Below are positions 24,936 to 35,037 of a DNA stretch of 64,000 nt, piece after piece. Numbering within the stretch: position 1 is the stretch's first letter; each line of letters starts with the position of its first letter. The position numbers and the translations under genes are program-made. The notes under the pieces were generated by a model that was given only the letters and a program-made list of their open reading frames with translations, had not been told where the DNA came from and did no database searches. The DNA comes from Rhodoferax sp. OV413. Its GTDB lineage: Bacteria; Pseudomonadota; Gammaproteobacteria; Burkholderiales; Burkholderiaceae_C. The stretch lies in assembly GCF_900104385.1 (NCBI RefSeq), contig NZ_FNJA01000009.1, forward strand, positions 62,001 to 126,000. The letters are read 5' to 3'.

Positions 24936-26849
24936 ATGCTTTCTGTTGCCCACCAAGTTCAGCTGTCACAGCAGTACGTCACCGCCCAGCTGGCGGCCCG
25001 CCCGGCCGCCAAGGCCGCGCGCAAGGCCTGGAAGGCGTTTGCCAGCCGGCTGGACCAGCACTTCCCCACCCTGCTGCAGGAGCTGGCGCCGCTGTACGGC
25101 GCGCGGCCCGACTTTCTGGACTTCCTGGTCGAGCTGCTGGCCGTGGGCTTCGACGCCTGGCTGGAACGCCCGGCCGACCTGCAGGCGCTGGACCTGCAGC
25201 GCGAGAAAAACCCGCGCTGGTTCCAGTCGCAGAAGATGCTGGGCGGCGTCTGCTATGTGGACTTGTATGCGGGCAACCTGAAAGGCCTGCTGAGGCAGAT
25301 TCCCTACTTCAAGGAACTCGGTCTCACCTATCTGCACCTGATGCCGCTGTTCAAATGCCCGGACGGCAATAGCGACGGCGGCTATGCGGTCAGCAGCTAC
25401 CGCGAGGTGAACCCTGCATTGGGAACCATGGCCGACCTGCAGGCCCTGGCGGCCGCGCTGCGCGCCGAGGGCATCAGCCTGGTGCTGGACTTCATCTTCA
25501 ACCACACCTCGGACGAGCACGACTGGGCCCGGGGCGCGGTGGCCGGCGACCCGCGCTACAAAGACTTTTACTACCTGTTCCCCGACCGCACGCTGCCCGA
25601 CGCGTATGACCAAACCGTGCGCGAGATCTTCCCCGACCAGCACCCGGGCGCGTTCTCGCAGCTGGCCGACGGCCGCTGGGTCTGGACCACCTTCAACAGC
25701 TTCCAGTGGGATTTGAACTACAGCAACCCGGCAGTGTTCACCGCCATGGCCGGCGAGATGCTGGCCATCGCCAACCTGGGCACCGAAATCCTGCGCATGG
25801 ACGCCGTGGCCTTTGTGTGGAAGCAACTCGGCACGGTGTGCGAGAACCTGCCCGAGGCGCACACGGTGATACGCGCCTTCAGCGCGCTGGTGCGGATTGC
25901 CGCGCCCAGCATGCTGTTCAAGAGCGAGGCCATCGTGCACCCGGACGACGTGGTGAAGTACATCTCGCCACAGGAATGCCAGCTGTCGTACAACCCGCTG
26001 CAGATGGCCTTGCTGTGGAACAGCCTGGCGACGCGCGAGGTGAACCTGCTGCAGCAGGCACTGGAGCAGCGCCACAACCTGGACCCTGACACCGCCTGGG
26101 TCAACTATGTGCGCAGCCACGACGACATAGGCTGGACCTTTGCCGATGAAGATGCGATCCAGCTCGGCATCCACGGCTTTCCGCACCGGCAGTTTCTGAA
26201 CCGCTTCTACGTGAACCGCTTCGAGGGCAGCTTCGCCCGCGGCGTGCCGTTCCAGGACAACCCCGCCACCGGCGACTGCCGCATCAGCGGCACCTGCGCG
26301 TCGCTGACCGGCATCGAACAAGGCGACCCGCTGGCGCCGGCGCGCATCCTGCTGCTGCACAGCGTGGCCCTGAGCACGGGCGGCATGCCGTTGATCTACC
26401 TGGACGACGAGGTCGGCACGCCGAACGACCCCAGCTACCTGAACGACCCGGCCAAGGCGGCCGACAGCCGCTGGGTGCACCGCCCAGCCCGCGTCGCCAG
26501 CCTGTACGCGCAGCGGAATAAGCAGAACAGCGTGCCCGGCCAGATCTACCAGGGCCTGCGCCGCATGGTCGAGGTGCGGTCCAGCCTGGAGGTGTTTGCC
26601 GGCGGCCAGCTGACCGGCTTCCGCGCCGGCAATGCCAGCGTGCTCGGCTACATGCGCGGGGAGCCCGGCGCCCACGTACTGGTGCTGGCCAACTTCAGCG
26701 AGCAGCCGCAGCACTGCCCGGCGCCGGTGTTTTCGGCGCAGCCGGAGACGGCGGTGGACCTGCTCAGCGGCACGGCACGCAGCCTGCGCGAGGGCTTGAC
26801 GCTGGCGCCTTATGAGGTGCTGTGGCTGGACTGCAGGCCTAACGCTTGA
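24936..26849 (+). CDS. Amylosucrase (GH13 family)
   Basis: Amylosucrase uses sucrose to extend alpha-1,4-glucan chains and releases fructose. The 637-residue length matches the Neisseria enzyme closely. An N-terminal helical domain precedes a (beta/alpha)8 barrel. The catalytic residues are visible as the nucleophile Asp in [10 protein letters not shown], the acid/base Glu in LFKSEAIV and the third Asp in [20 protein letters not shown] is barrel region I. There is no signal peptide. The ATG at 24936 gives the normal start. A LacI-type palindrome upstream suggests sugar control. Its end overlaps the end of the convergent flippase gene by 11 bp. Confidence 0.9.
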   Translation: MLSVAHQVQLSQQYVTAQLAARPAAKAARKAWKAFASRLDQHFPTLLQELAPLYGARPDFLDFLVELLAVGFDAWLERPADLQALDLQREKNPRWFQSQKMLGGVCYVDLYAGNLKGLLRQIPYFKELGLTYLHLMPLFKCPDGNSDGGYAVSSYREVNPALGTMADLQALAAALRAEGISLVLDFIFNHTSDEHDWARGAVAGDPRYKDFYYLFPDRTLPDAYDQTVREIFPDQHPGAFSQLADGRWVWTTFNSFQWDLNYSNPAVFTAMAGEMLAIANLGTEILRMDAVAFVWKQLGTVCENLPEAHTVIRAFSALVRIAAPSMLFKSEAIVHPDDVVKYISPQECQLSYNPLQMALLWNSLATREVNLLQQALEQRHNLDPDTAWVNYVRSHDDIGWTFADEDAIQLGIHGFPHRQFLNRFYVNRFEGSFARGVPFQDNPATGDCRISGTCASLTGIEQGDPLAPARILLLHSVALSTGGMPLIYLDDEVGTPNDPSYLNDPAKAADSRWVHRPARVASLYAQRNKQNSVPGQIYQGLRRMVEVRSSLEVFAGGQLTGFRAGNASVLGYMRGEPGAHVLVLANFSEQPQHCPAPVFSAQPETAVDLLSGTARSLREGLTLAPYEVLWLDCRPNA

Positions 26850-28272
26850 TCCTGGCCCAGATCGACAACAGCTCTTCTTGCAGCGGGTGCTTGAACAACA
26901 TCACACCCGCCACAAACCCCAGCAGCGCGCTGACGCCGCCCAATGCCAGGGGTAGCAAGGAAGTCTCCGGATAGAGACCGAATTCGGACACCACCAGCAC
27001 CGGCCCGACGGCGGTCAGCAAGGCCACCTGCCCGCTCAAACGCACGGCGTGCAACAAGCCACGCAAAGGCAATTTGAGGTGCTTCCCCGTCACCTGCAAT
27101 GCATTCGCCGCGCTAATGGCTGCAGATACGATGACAGCCAGACTCAAGGCCACCAGGCCTTGCGAAGCCCCCAACGCCACCAAGGCCACGGTCTGGAGTG
27201 CATTCACAATCGTCAAGCGCGCAATCTTTGCCACCGCGCCCGACGACAGCAGCGCAATATTGCATAGCGATGCGGGTACGCTGAAGGCAATCGCCACCGA
27301 CAAATAGCGCGCCAGGTCTACCGACTGGTCCCACTGGGTTCCGTACAGCACCCGCACAATGGGATGGGCCAGGCAAATGATCACTACACAAAACGACCAA
27401 CCCACCACGGTGACGTAGGCGGTGGCTTTCAGAAACGGGGCAATGAAATCGCCCTCCTCGCGCGACTGCTTGGCGAACCACGGCAGGCAGACCGAGCCGA
27501 CTGCATCAATCACCAGCCGATTGAACATCTGCACCAGCCCGTTGGAACGCGAATACAGACCGGCGGCGGTCAGGTTCTGCAGCTTACCCAGCAGCAACTC
27601 GGGTGCTCCACCAGAAACCACACCAATGATGGAGCTGACAGTGAGCTTGGAACCAAAGCTGAGTACCCGACGCACCTCGCCCAGACCCGGCATCCAGGGA
27701 AACGACTTGGGGCGGTAGTGGCTGGCCATCAGGGCACCGACTACGGTCGCCGTCAGAGAGCCAAAAGCCAGGCTGATTGGGCCATGCCCGTTCCAGGCCA
27801 AGACCATGGACACCAGCGCCCCCAGCAGCGCCGACGAAAACCGCATCAAGGCCACGCTCTCAAAGCGCATTTCGCGCATCAACCAGGCGTAGGTGAGCGA
27901 ACCAAAGGGGTTGATGGCGTAGTTCAAAGCGATCACCAGCATGATGTCGCGCATGCGGGGCTCTTTGTAGAACAAGGACACCGGATAGCTGGCCAACACC
28001 ACCACGCAGGCCAATCCCACACCCAGACCCAGCTGCACAGCCCACACCGCGCGTATGCGCTCGGTGGTCAACTCGCGCTCCTGCACCAGGTACTGGCCGG
28101 CGCCCATGTCCCGTACCGACGCCACCAGCGTCAACAACACCATGGTGACGGAGAACACCCCGATTTCGGCCGGCGTCAGCAGCCGGGCGATCACCATGGA
28201 AGAGCCCACCGAAATAGCCAAGCTCGCGTAGCGGTCCAGGAAGGAGAAAAACAGCGATTTACGGGTGGACAT
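26839..28272 (-). CDS. Oligosaccharide flippase-like (MOP superfamily) membrane protein
   Basis: This 477-residue inner-membrane protein has about fourteen hydrophobic helices and the N-terminal pattern [20 protein letters not shown] typical of Wzx/polysaccharide-synthase family lipid-linked sugar flippases. The later stretch [20 protein letters not shown] is also family-like. It would move undecaprenyl-linked oligosaccharides across the membrane. No polymerase or glycosyltransferase cluster adjoins it, so its glycan is unknown. The ATG at 28272 gives a positively charged start ([15 protein letters not shown]). Confidence 0.8.
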   Translation of the reverse strand: MSTRKSLFFSFLDRYASLAISVGSSMVIARLLTPAEIGVFSVTMVLLTLVASVRDMGAGQYLVQERELTTERIRAVWAVQLGLGVGLACVVVLASYPVSLFYKEPRMRDIMLVIALNYAINPFGSLTYAWLMREMRFESVALMRFSSALLGALVSMVLAWNGHGPISLAFGSLTATVVGALMASHYRPKSFPWMPGLGEVRRVLSFGSKLTVSSIIGVVSGGAPELLLGKLQNLTAAGLYSRSNGLVQMFNRLVIDAVGSVCLPWFAKQSREEGDFIAPFLKATAYVTVVGWSFCVVIICLAHPIVRVLYGTQWDQSVDLARYLSVAIAFSVPASLCNIALLSSGAVAKIARLTIVNALQTVALVALGASQGLVALSLAVIVSAAISAANALQVTGKHLKLPLRGLLHAVRLSGQVALLTAVGPVLVVSEFGLYPETSLLPLALGGVSALLGFVAGVMLFKHPLQEELLSIWARIKR

Positions 28273-28408
28273 AGTGCTCGGTACGGGCTGGCCGGTCAGC
28301 CAGAAAAGCGCTTGCTGATACCTGGATTGGCTAACAAAGGATGGCGGATGCGCTACGCTTCCACCTGTTACAAAGTATCGCACAGGCCTTCCCAGGCCCC
28401 ACCCCACC

Positions 28409-28939
28409 ATGCCGCTCAGCTCTTATCTCAACACCCACCCCCAGACCGCCGATGGCGTGTACCTCCACCCCTCTGCGCAGGTAATCGGCGATGTACATAT
28501 CGGCAAAGACAGCTCCATCTGGTGCAACACCGTGCTACGCGGTGATGTGAACCGCATCCGCATTGGCCATAGCAGCAATATCCAGGATCTGAGCATGGGC
28601 CATGTGTCGCACAAAAGCACAGCCAAGCCCGATGGCTCGCCGCTACTGATCGGCAATTACGTGACCATTGGCCACGGGGTCATCCTGCATGGCTGCCAGA
28701 TTGGCGACGACTGCCTGATCGGCATGGGCAGCATCGTGATGGACGACGTGGTGGTGCAGCCGGGCTGCATGGTCGGCGCGGGCAGCCTGGTAGGGCCGGG
28801 CAAGGTGCTGGAAAGCGGCTACTTGTACATAGGCCGCCCAGCGCTCAAGCTGCGCCCGCTGACCGACAAGGAAATGGCGTTTCTACGCTACTCCGCAGAG
28901 CACTATGTCAAGGTCAAGAACAACTACGTGGTAGCTTAA
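28409..28939 (+). CDS. Gamma-carbonic anhydrase-like hexapeptide protein (YrdA type)
   Basis: The 176-residue product is a left-handed beta-helix protein with hexapeptide repeats ([20 protein letters not shown]). The metal-site histidines are visible in MGHVSHK and [10 protein letters not shown]. Relatives bind zinc or iron, but many are inactive as carbonic anhydrases, so the activity is uncertain. The last bases overlap the end of the convergent alanine racemase gene by 4 bp. Confidence 0.88.
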   Translation: MPLSSYLNTHPQTADGVYLHPSAQVIGDVHIGKDSSIWCNTVLRGDVNRIRIGHSSNIQDLSMGHVSHKSTAKPDGSPLLIGNYVTIGHGVILHGCQIGDDCLIGMGSIVMDDVVVQPGCMVGAGSLVGPGKVLESGYLYIGRPALKLRPLTDKEMAFLRYSAEHYVKVKNNYVVA

Positions 28940-30057
28940 TCCACCACCACCGGCACCCGCTGCGCCAACGCGCACATCAGCTCGTAGCCTACCGTGCCCG
29001 CAGCCTGGGCGACTTCGTCTATGGACAGCAGCGCACCGTTGGCGGCCCGGCCCCACAGGGTGACGGGGGTGCCGATCTGGGCCTGGGGCGTGGGCGTCAG
29101 ATCCACCACCAGCATGTCCATGCTGACGCGGCCCAGGGTGCGGCTGCGCACGCCGTCGACCAGCACCGGGGTGCCGGTCGGGCAGATGCGCGGGTAGCCG
29201 TCGGCATAGCCGCAGGCGACGACGCCGATGCGCATCGCCTCGCTGGCCACAAAGTTGGAGCCATATCCAACGCTGGCGCCCGGCTGTAGTTCTTGTATAG
29301 CTATTATTTTTGCAGCAAGTGTCATAGCCGGCTGCAGCCCCCAGTCGGCGGCGCTGTAGGCCGGGAAGTCGGGCGCGCTGCCGTAGATGGCGATACCGGG
29401 GCGCACCCAGTCGCCGGCCACCTGGGCTGCCAGCGCCGGCTGCTGCAGCGGGCCACCCGGGGTGTGGCGCAGCGTGGCCGCGCTGTTCGCCACGCTGCGC
29501 TCGCCCGGCAGGTCTTCGGTGACGGCGTTGAAGATGGCCATGGCCTCGGCCACACCGCGCGGGCCGTCGGCATCGCTGAAATGGGTGATCAGCGAGATTT
29601 CATCCACCTGGGGCAGCAGATTGAGACGGGTCCAGGCAGAGCGGTAGCGCTCGGGCGCAAAGCCCAGGCGGTTCATGCCGCTGTTCATCTTCAGGAACAC
29701 GCGGTGCGGCACATTGGTCTTGTGGACAGCCAGCATGTCGATCTGGGCGTCGCAGTGCACGGTGTGCCAGAGGTCGAGCCGCGAGCACAGCTCCAGGTCG
29801 CGCTGCTCGAACACGCCTTCCAGCAACAGCACCGGGCCGCGCCAGCCCAGGGCGCGCACGCGTTCGGCCTCGTTCAGGTCCAGCAGGGCAAAGCCATCGG
29901 CGCCGCGCAGGCCGTCAAACACCCGCTCGATGCCGTGGCCGTAGGCATTCGCCTTGACCACCGCCCAGACCCGCGCATCGCCCGCGGCGGCACGGGCCCG
30001 GGCCAGGTTGTGGCGCAAGGATTCGGTGTGGATGGTGGCCAAGATGGGGCGGGGCAT
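28936..30057 (-). CDS. alr: Alanine racemase
   Basis: This PLP enzyme converts L- to D-alanine for peptidoglycan in the cytoplasm. The PLP lysine is in [11 protein letters not shown] near residue 35. The catalytic Tyr of the C-terminal domain is in [11 protein letters not shown], and [11 protein letters not shown] is another family mark. The 373-residue length is normal. A short AT-rich patch at about 29292-29328 encodes [11 protein letters not shown]; it resembles half of the dispersed repeat but may be chance. Confidence 0.94.
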   Translation of the reverse strand: MPRPILATIHTESLRHNLARARAAAGDARVWAVVKANAYGHGIERVFDGLRGADGFALLDLNEAERVRALGWRGPVLLLEGVFEQRDLELCSRLDLWHTVHCDAQIDMLAVHKTNVPHRVFLKMNSGMNRLGFAPERYRSAWTRLNLLPQVDEISLITHFSDADGPRGVAEAMAIFNAVTEDLPGERSVANSAATLRHTPGGPLQQPALAAQVAGDWVRPGIAIYGSAPDFPAYSAADWGLQPAMTLAAKIIAIQELQPGASVGYGSNFVASEAMRIGVVACGYADGYPRICPTGTPVLVDGVRSRTLGRVSMDMLVVDLTPTPQAQIGTPVTLWGRAANGALLSIDEVAQAAGTVGYELMCALAQRVPVVVD

Positions 30058-30224
30058 GGGATGGGTCCGTTCGGTTCGAGGGGCGGAGTTGCGGGCGAGG
30101 TCGGGGGCTAAGTCGGGGTTATTGGGGATTTTGGCATCGCGGCGCGTGATATAACCCGCTCTTCTTTGGAGACATGGCTTAAATCAACCCGCATCAGTCC
30201 CGCTGATGCCGCCCACACCCATTA

Positions 30225-31505
30225 ATGAAGCGCGGTTTCTTTACTCTCATGTCGGCCCAGTTCTTCTCGTCACTGGCCGACCAAGCGCTTTTCGTAGCGT
30301 CGGTGGCCATGATCCGGGGTTCGGGCGGAGCCCAATGGCAGCAAGCGGCCCTGGTGCCGATGTTTGCGCTGTTCTATGTGATCCTGGCCCCCTGGCTGGG
30401 CGCACTGGCCGATGCGTTTCCCAAGGGCCGGGTGATGCTGGTCAGCAACAGCATCAAGGTGGTCGGCTGCCTGATGATGTTGTTCGGCGTACACCCCCTG
30501 CTGGCGACCGCGGTGGTCGGCCTGGGCGCCGCCGCCTACTCGCCCGCCAAGTACGGCATCCTCACCGAGATGCTGCCGGCCTCGCAGCTGGTCAAGGCGA
30601 ATGGCTGGATCGAGGGCCTGACGATTGCCTCCATCATCCTGGGCGTGCTGTTCGGCGGCCAGCTGGTCAGCCCGATGCTGTCGATGAAGCTGCTGGCCAT
30701 CGACATACCGCTGATCAACACCGGTATCGACACCGCGCCCGAAGCCGCCATCAGCGTGCTGATCGCCGTCTACGCGCTGGCCGCCTGGTTCAACACCCGC
30801 ATCCCCGACACCGGCGTCGAAATGCGGCCCATGCCGTCTAACTTCCTGGCCCTGCTGCCCGACTTCTGGCGCTGCAACTCGCGGCTGTGGAGCGACAAGC
30901 TGGGCCAGATCACCTTGTCTACCACCACCTTGTTCTGGGGTGTCAGCGGCAATCTGAAGTACATCGTGCTGGCCTGGAGCGCCACCGCCCTGGGCTATAG
31001 CATCACCCAGTCGACCAGCCTGCTGGGCGTGGTGGCCATCGGTACCGCCGTGGGCGCGGTCGCCGCCTCCATGCGCATGCGGCTGGACACGGCCACCAAG
31101 GTGATTCCGCTGGGCCTGGCCATGGGCTTGCTGGTGATTTTGATGAACTTCATCCACAACGTGTGGATCGCCGTGCCGTTCCTGATCATCCTGGGCGGTC
31201 TGGGCGGCTTCATGGTGGTGCCGATGAATGCGCTGCTGCAGCACCGCGGCCACAACCTGATGGGCGCGGGCCGCTCGATTGCGGTGCAGAACTTCAACGA
31301 GCAGCTGTGCATCCTGGGCCTGGGCGCGTTCTACAGCGTGTCCACCGGCATGGGCCTGTCGTCGTTCGGCGCCATCACCGCTTTCGGCCTAGTGGTCGCC
31401 GGCTTCATGTGGCTGATCCAGCGCTGGCACGCCAGCAACTGCATCAAACACAAGGACGAGGTCGAGCACTTACTGATGCTGGCCCGCACCGACAATACCC
31501 ACTAG
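30225..31505 (+). CDS. lplT: Lysophospholipid transporter
   Basis: LplT flips lysophospholipids such as 2-acyl-glycerophosphoethanolamine to the inner leaflet for reacylation. The 426-residue MFS protein starts MKRGFFTLMSAQFFSSLADQ and contains AAAYSPAKYGILTEMLPASQ and NGWIEGLTI, sequences characteristic of LplT and the LplT half of fusion proteins. No acyltransferase (aas) adjoins it here. The EamA gene starts 1 bp after its stop, so they are co-transcribed. Confidence 0.88.
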   Translation: MKRGFFTLMSAQFFSSLADQALFVASVAMIRGSGGAQWQQAALVPMFALFYVILAPWLGALADAFPKGRVMLVSNSIKVVGCLMMLFGVHPLLATAVVGLGAAAYSPAKYGILTEMLPASQLVKANGWIEGLTIASIILGVLFGGQLVSPMLSMKLLAIDIPLINTGIDTAPEAAISVLIAVYALAAWFNTRIPDTGVEMRPMPSNFLALLPDFWRCNSRLWSDKLGQITLSTTTLFWGVSGNLKYIVLAWSATALGYSITQSTSLLGVVAIGTAVGAVAASMRMRLDTATKVIPLGLAMGLLVILMNFIHNVWIAVPFLIILGGLGGFMVVPMNALLQHRGHNLMGAGRSIAVQNFNEQLCILGLGAFYSVSTGMGLSSFGAITAFGLVVAGFMWLIQRWHASNCIKHKDEVEHLLMLARTDNTH

Positions 31506-31506
31506 C

Positions 31507-32403
31507 ATGCAGCGCGCTGCTGCACGGGCGCCCGGCGCCCTGCTCCCCGTACTCGCCCTGCTGCTCAACGCCTTTATCTGGGGCGTGTCCTGGTGGCCAT
31601 TCCGCCAGCTGCAGCACGCCGGCCTGCACCCACTCTGGTCAACCTCGCTGCTCTACGCTGTGGCCCTGTTGGGCCTGCTGGTGTGGCGGCCGCGCGCTTG
31701 GCAGGGCATGTGGCGCCAGCCCGGCCTGTGGTGGCTGCTGCTGGCTACCGGCATGACCAATGTGGGCTTCAACTGGGCGGTGGCGATTGGCGACGTGGTG
31801 CGCGTCGTGCTGCTGTTCTATCTGATGCCCGGTTGGGCGGTCTTGCTGGCCTGGCTGGTGCTGGGCGAGCGGCCCACGCGCGCATCGCTGCTGCGGCTGG
31901 CCTTGGCACTGACCGGCGTGCTGATCGTGCTGTGGCCGGCAGACGGCATGGCCAGCGTCGCCAGCCTGGGTTTCTCGGCCGCCGACGCGCTGGCCTTGTT
32001 CGGTGGCTTCAGCTTTGCGCTGACCACCGTGCTGCTGCGGCGCCAGCAGCATGTGCCCGGCACCGAGCGCATGGTGGCGATGTTTGGCGGCGGCGTGCTG
32101 ATGGCCGGGCTAGCGGCCTTGGTCGGTGGACAGTTCGGCATGGTGGAAGCCGTGCCGGCCGTGCACGCCGGCTGGGCCAGCGCCATCGTGGCGATGGGCC
32201 TGCTGTTCTTCATCAGCAATATGGGCTTGCAGTACGGCGCGGCGCGGCTGTCGTCCAGCAACAGCTCCATCGTGATGCTGACCGAGATCGTGTTCGCCAG
32301 CGTCTCGTCCATCGCCCTGGGCGCCGCCACGCTGTCGCTGCGCACCCTGGTCGGGGCGGCGCTGATCCTGCTGGCATCGCTATTGGCGGCGCGCAGCGAC
32401 TGA
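31507..32403 (+). CDS. EamA/DMT-family transporter
   Basis: This 298-residue membrane protein has ten hydrophobic helices in two five-helix halves. The first has FIWGVSWWPFRQLQHAG, and the second has LSSSNSSIVMLTEIVFASVSS, which is the usual EamA pattern. It probably exports or imports a small metabolite; the substrate cannot be read. It follows lplT immediately and probably shares its transcript. Confidence 0.85.
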   Translation: MQRAAARAPGALLPVLALLLNAFIWGVSWWPFRQLQHAGLHPLWSTSLLYAVALLGLLVWRPRAWQGMWRQPGLWWLLLATGMTNVGFNWAVAIGDVVRVVLLFYLMPGWAVLLAWLVLGERPTRASLLRLALALTGVLIVLWPADGMASVASLGFSAADALALFGGFSFALTTVLLRRQQHVPGTERMVAMFGGGVLMAGLAALVGGQFGMVEAVPAVHAGWASAIVAMGLLFFISNMGLQYGAARLSSSNSSIVMLTEIVFASVSSIALGAATLSLRTLVGAALILLASLLAARSD

Positions 32404-32436
32404 GCAAACTCGGCGCGCTTCTGCTCCAATGGCGGC

Positions 32437-32925
32437 ATGACCACCTCCATCTACGATTTCACCGCCACCGGCATCGACGGCCAGCCCGTTGCCCTGTCGC
32501 AGTTCCAGGGCCAAGTCCTGTTGATCGTCAACACGGCCAGCGCCTGCGGCTTCACGCCGCAGTTTGCCGGGCTGGAAGAGCTGCACCAAAGCTACGGCGC
32601 CAAGGGCCTGGCGGTGCTGGGCTTCCCCTGCAACCAGTTCGGTGCGCAGGACAAGGGCAGCAACGACGAGATCGCCAGCTTCTGCCAGCTGAACTACGGC
32701 GTCAGCTTCCCGATGATGGCCAAGATCGAGGTCAACGGCAGCGGCGCCGACCCGCTCTACCAATGGCTGACCGCCGAAGCTCCCGGCCTGCTGGGCACCA
32801 AGGCGATCAAATGGAACTTCACCAAGTTCCTGGTCGGCAAGGACGGCCAGGTGCTCAAGCGTTACGCGCCAACCGACACGCCCAAGAGCCTGCAAAAAGA
32901 CATCGAAGCCGCGTTGGGCATTTAA
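32437..32925 (+). CDS. Glutathione peroxidase family protein
   Basis: The 162-residue thioredoxin-fold enzyme reduces peroxides. The peroxidatic Cys is in NTASACGFTPQ, the FPCNQFG motif holds a conserved Gln and a possible resolving Cys, and WNFTKFLV holds the conserved Trp and Asn. It is a Cys, not selenocysteine, form. Bacterial and plant-like members often use thioredoxin rather than glutathione. It is cytoplasmic and follows the EamA gene by 33 bp. A repeat copy starts 4 bp after its stop. Confidence 0.92.
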   Translation: MTTSIYDFTATGIDGQPVALSQFQGQVLLIVNTASACGFTPQFAGLEELHQSYGAKGLAVLGFPCNQFGAQDKGSNDEIASFCQLNYGVSFPMMAKIEVNGSGADPLYQWLTAEAPGLLGTKAIKWNFTKFLVGKDGQVLKRYAPTDTPKSLQKDIEAALGI

Positions 32926-32929
32926 GCCA

Positions 32930-32988
32930 AATCGGCCTCTGGCGCATAGGACACCAGCGCAAGCAGCTATTGATTCAATAGCAGCAAG
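32930..32988 (+). repeat. Dispersed two-hairpin repeat after the glutathione peroxidase gene
   Basis: The text aaatcggcctctggcgcata, then ccagcgcaagcagctattga and tcaatagcagcaa, is a full copy whose tail hairpin (gctattga / tcaatagc) is perfect. Confidence 0.8.
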
Positions 32989-33048
32989 ATTTCTGCAGCG
33001 CGGCCGGGATACAGGACAATCCGGGCTTCTTTCTGTGTGGAGCCCCGT

Positions 33049-33963
33049 GTGAACTTCCAAGCCATCCTCGACGACATCGTTGCCACTGTGAAGCCGCAGC
33101 TCGGCGCGCAAGGCCAGGTGGCCAGCTATATCCCGGCGCTGGCCCGCGTCTCGCCGCAGCACTTCGGCATCGCCCTGCGCACCTGCGACGGGCTGGAGGC
33201 GGCCAGCGGCGACTTCGCCACGCCGTTCTCCATCCAGAGCATGTCCAAGCTGTTTTCGCTGACCATGGCGATGCAGCACCTGGGCGACGCGCTGTGGCAG
33301 CGCATTGGCCGCGAGCCCTCGGGCAACCCGTTCAACTCGCTGGTGCAGCTGGAAAACGAGCAGGGCAAACCGCGCAACCCCTTCATCAATGCCGGCGCCA
33401 TCGCCGTGGCCGACCGGCTGCTGTCGCACGGCGACGGCGTGGGCCAACTGCTGGAGCTGCTGTCCGCGCTGTGCAACGAGCCGGTGCACCTCGACCCCGA
33501 GGTCGCCCAATCGGAGGCCGAAACCGGCTTTCGCAACCACGCGCTGGCCAACTTCATGAAGAGCTTTGGCAAGCTGGACAACCCGGTCGCCGCGGTGCTG
33601 GACATGTACTTCCACCAGTGCGCGATCCGCATGAGCTGCCAGCAAATGGCCCGCGCCGCCGGCTACCTGTGCCGCGACGGCCGGCATCCCTACCGCCCCG
33701 GTGTGGCCGTGGTCAGCGCCAGCCAGGCGCGCCGCGTCAACGCGCTGATGCTGACCTGCGGCACCTACGACGCCGCCGGCGAATTCGCCTACCGCATCGG
33801 CCTGCCTTGCAAGAGCGGCGTGGGCGGCGGCATCGTCGCCGTGGTGCCCGACCAGCTCACCCTGTGCGTCTGGTCGCCGGCGCTGGACGCCAGCGGCAAT
33901 TCGCTGCTGGGCATGCAGGCGCTGGAGCTGTTTGCGGCGCGCACCGGCTTGTCGATCTTCTAG
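33049..33963 (+). CDS. glsA: Glutaminase
   Basis: This serine-dependent enzyme converts glutamine to glutamate and ammonia. The catalytic SxxK motif is in FSIQSMSKLFSL near residues 62-73, and NPFINAGAIAVADRL and SGVGGGIVAVVP are family signatures. The GTG at 33049 was chosen because a ggag ribosome site lies 6-9 bp before it; an in-frame GTG 12 bp upstream is less well placed. The product is 304 residues, the normal length for the E. coli GlsB group. Confidence 0.92.
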   Translation: MNFQAILDDIVATVKPQLGAQGQVASYIPALARVSPQHFGIALRTCDGLEAASGDFATPFSIQSMSKLFSLTMAMQHLGDALWQRIGREPSGNPFNSLVQLENEQGKPRNPFINAGAIAVADRLLSHGDGVGQLLELLSALCNEPVHLDPEVAQSEAETGFRNHALANFMKSFGKLDNPVAAVLDMYFHQCAIRMSCQQMARAAGYLCRDGRHPYRPGVAVVSASQARRVNALMLTCGTYDAAGEFAYRIGLPCKSGVGGGIVAVVPDQLTLCVWSPALDASGNSLLGMQALELFAARTGLSIF

Positions 33964-33988
33964 GCTTTGGGTATCTGAGAATTCAAAG

Positions 33989-34045
33989 AAAATTGGGCTC
34001 TGGTGCAGGCACTACCTGCGCTATCCGCTACGCTTACGATAGCAA
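33989..34045 (+). repeat. Dispersed two-hairpin repeat between glsA and the LysR gene
   Basis: The text aaattgggctctggtgcagg, then tacctgcgctatccgctacg and cttacgatagcaa, is a full copy. This repeat together with the adjoining LysR 3' end reappears at 41362-41528. Confidence 0.8.
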
Positions 34046-34056
34046 TCAACGGCTAG

Positions 34057-34938
34057 CTAGCTGAACCGCTCCACCAGAAAATCCACAAAGCTGCGCAGCT
34101 TGGGCGAGCGGTAGCGGTCGGGCAGATAGACCACGCTCATCGGCCGGCTGGGCAAGGTATGGTTGGCAAATAGTTGTACCAGGCGGCCGGCCTGCACGTC
34201 GGCCTGCAGCAGAATCGCCGGTTGCAGCACGATGCCCAGGCCGTGCAATGCCGCCACCCGCAGCGCCTGCCCGTTATTGACCTGCAGGCGGCCCGACACC
34301 GGCACGCGGCAGATGTCGTCTTGCGTGTCCGTCAGGCGCCAATGCACCAGGGCGGCGGGCGAGAACGACAGGCAATCGTGCTGACTTAAATCCTCGGGCG
34401 TGGCCGGCGTACCGCGGCGCGCCAGGTAGTCGGGCGACGCGCAGATCATCAGCCGGTACGGCGCCAGCGGCCGGGCGATCAGCGCCGAGTCGGGCAGTGC
34501 GCCGATGCGGATCGCCGCCTCGAAGCCCTCCTCCACCAAATCGACCACGCGGTCGCACAGGGCCACGTCGACACTCACCTCGGGGTAGCGCGCCAGGTAG
34601 ACCGACAAGGCGGGCATCAGGGCTTCGGTGCCGAAGCTCACGGGCGCGCTGATGCGCAGCTTGCCGGCCGGCGCTAGCTGCAGGTTCTGCGCCTGGGCAT
34701 CGGTTTCGGCGACCAGCCGGAGGATTTCCTTGCAGCGCGCGTAGTAGTCCTCGCCAAAGGCCGTGAGGTGCTGGCGCCGGGTGGTGCGCTGCAATAGCTG
34801 CATGCCGAGGCGCTTTTCCAGCGTGCGCAGGTGGTTGCCCGCCATCGTGGCCGAGATGCCGCAGGCCGTGGCGGCCGCGCTAAGGCTGCCTTTTTCCACC
34901 GCCTGCACGTAGACCCGCATGCTGTCGAACACATCCAT
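34057..34938 (-). CDS. LysR-family transcriptional regulator
   Basis: The 293-residue protein has the LysR winged helix in residues about 1-60 (VQAVEKGSLSAAATACG, then MAGNHLRTLEKRLGMQLLQR). An effector domain of the PBP-like type follows (about 90-293). It is divergent from the alcohol dehydrogenase-like gene with a 99-bp shared promoter region, so it probably regulates that gene. A decayed copy of its last 30 or so codons is at 41428-41528. Confidence 0.9.
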   Translation of the reverse strand: MDVFDSMRVYVQAVEKGSLSAAATACGISATMAGNHLRTLEKRLGMQLLQRTTRRQHLTAFGEDYYARCKEILRLVAETDAQAQNLQLAPAGKLRISAPVSFGTEALMPALSVYLARYPEVSVDVALCDRVVDLVEEGFEAAIRIGALPDSALIARPLAPYRLMICASPDYLARRGTPATPEDLSQHDCLSFSPAALVHWRLTDTQDDICRVPVSGRLQVNNGQALRVAALHGLGIVLQPAILLQADVQAGRLVQLFANHTLPSRPMSVVYLPDRYRSPKLRSFVDFLVERFS

Positions 34939-35037
34939 TCGCCACTCCTGATTTCAAATCTATCAACTTATCCGAAGTTTATCTCTGATGGTTTTTAAAT
35001 AAAACTGCGGTCTTCCTTTATTCCAGAGAAAACAACC

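Noticed and set aside
29292-29328. Half-copy of the dispersed repeat inside alr
   Set aside because: Only the tail-like tatagctatta is similar; the central arms are missing and the encoded residues are normal for alanine racemase.
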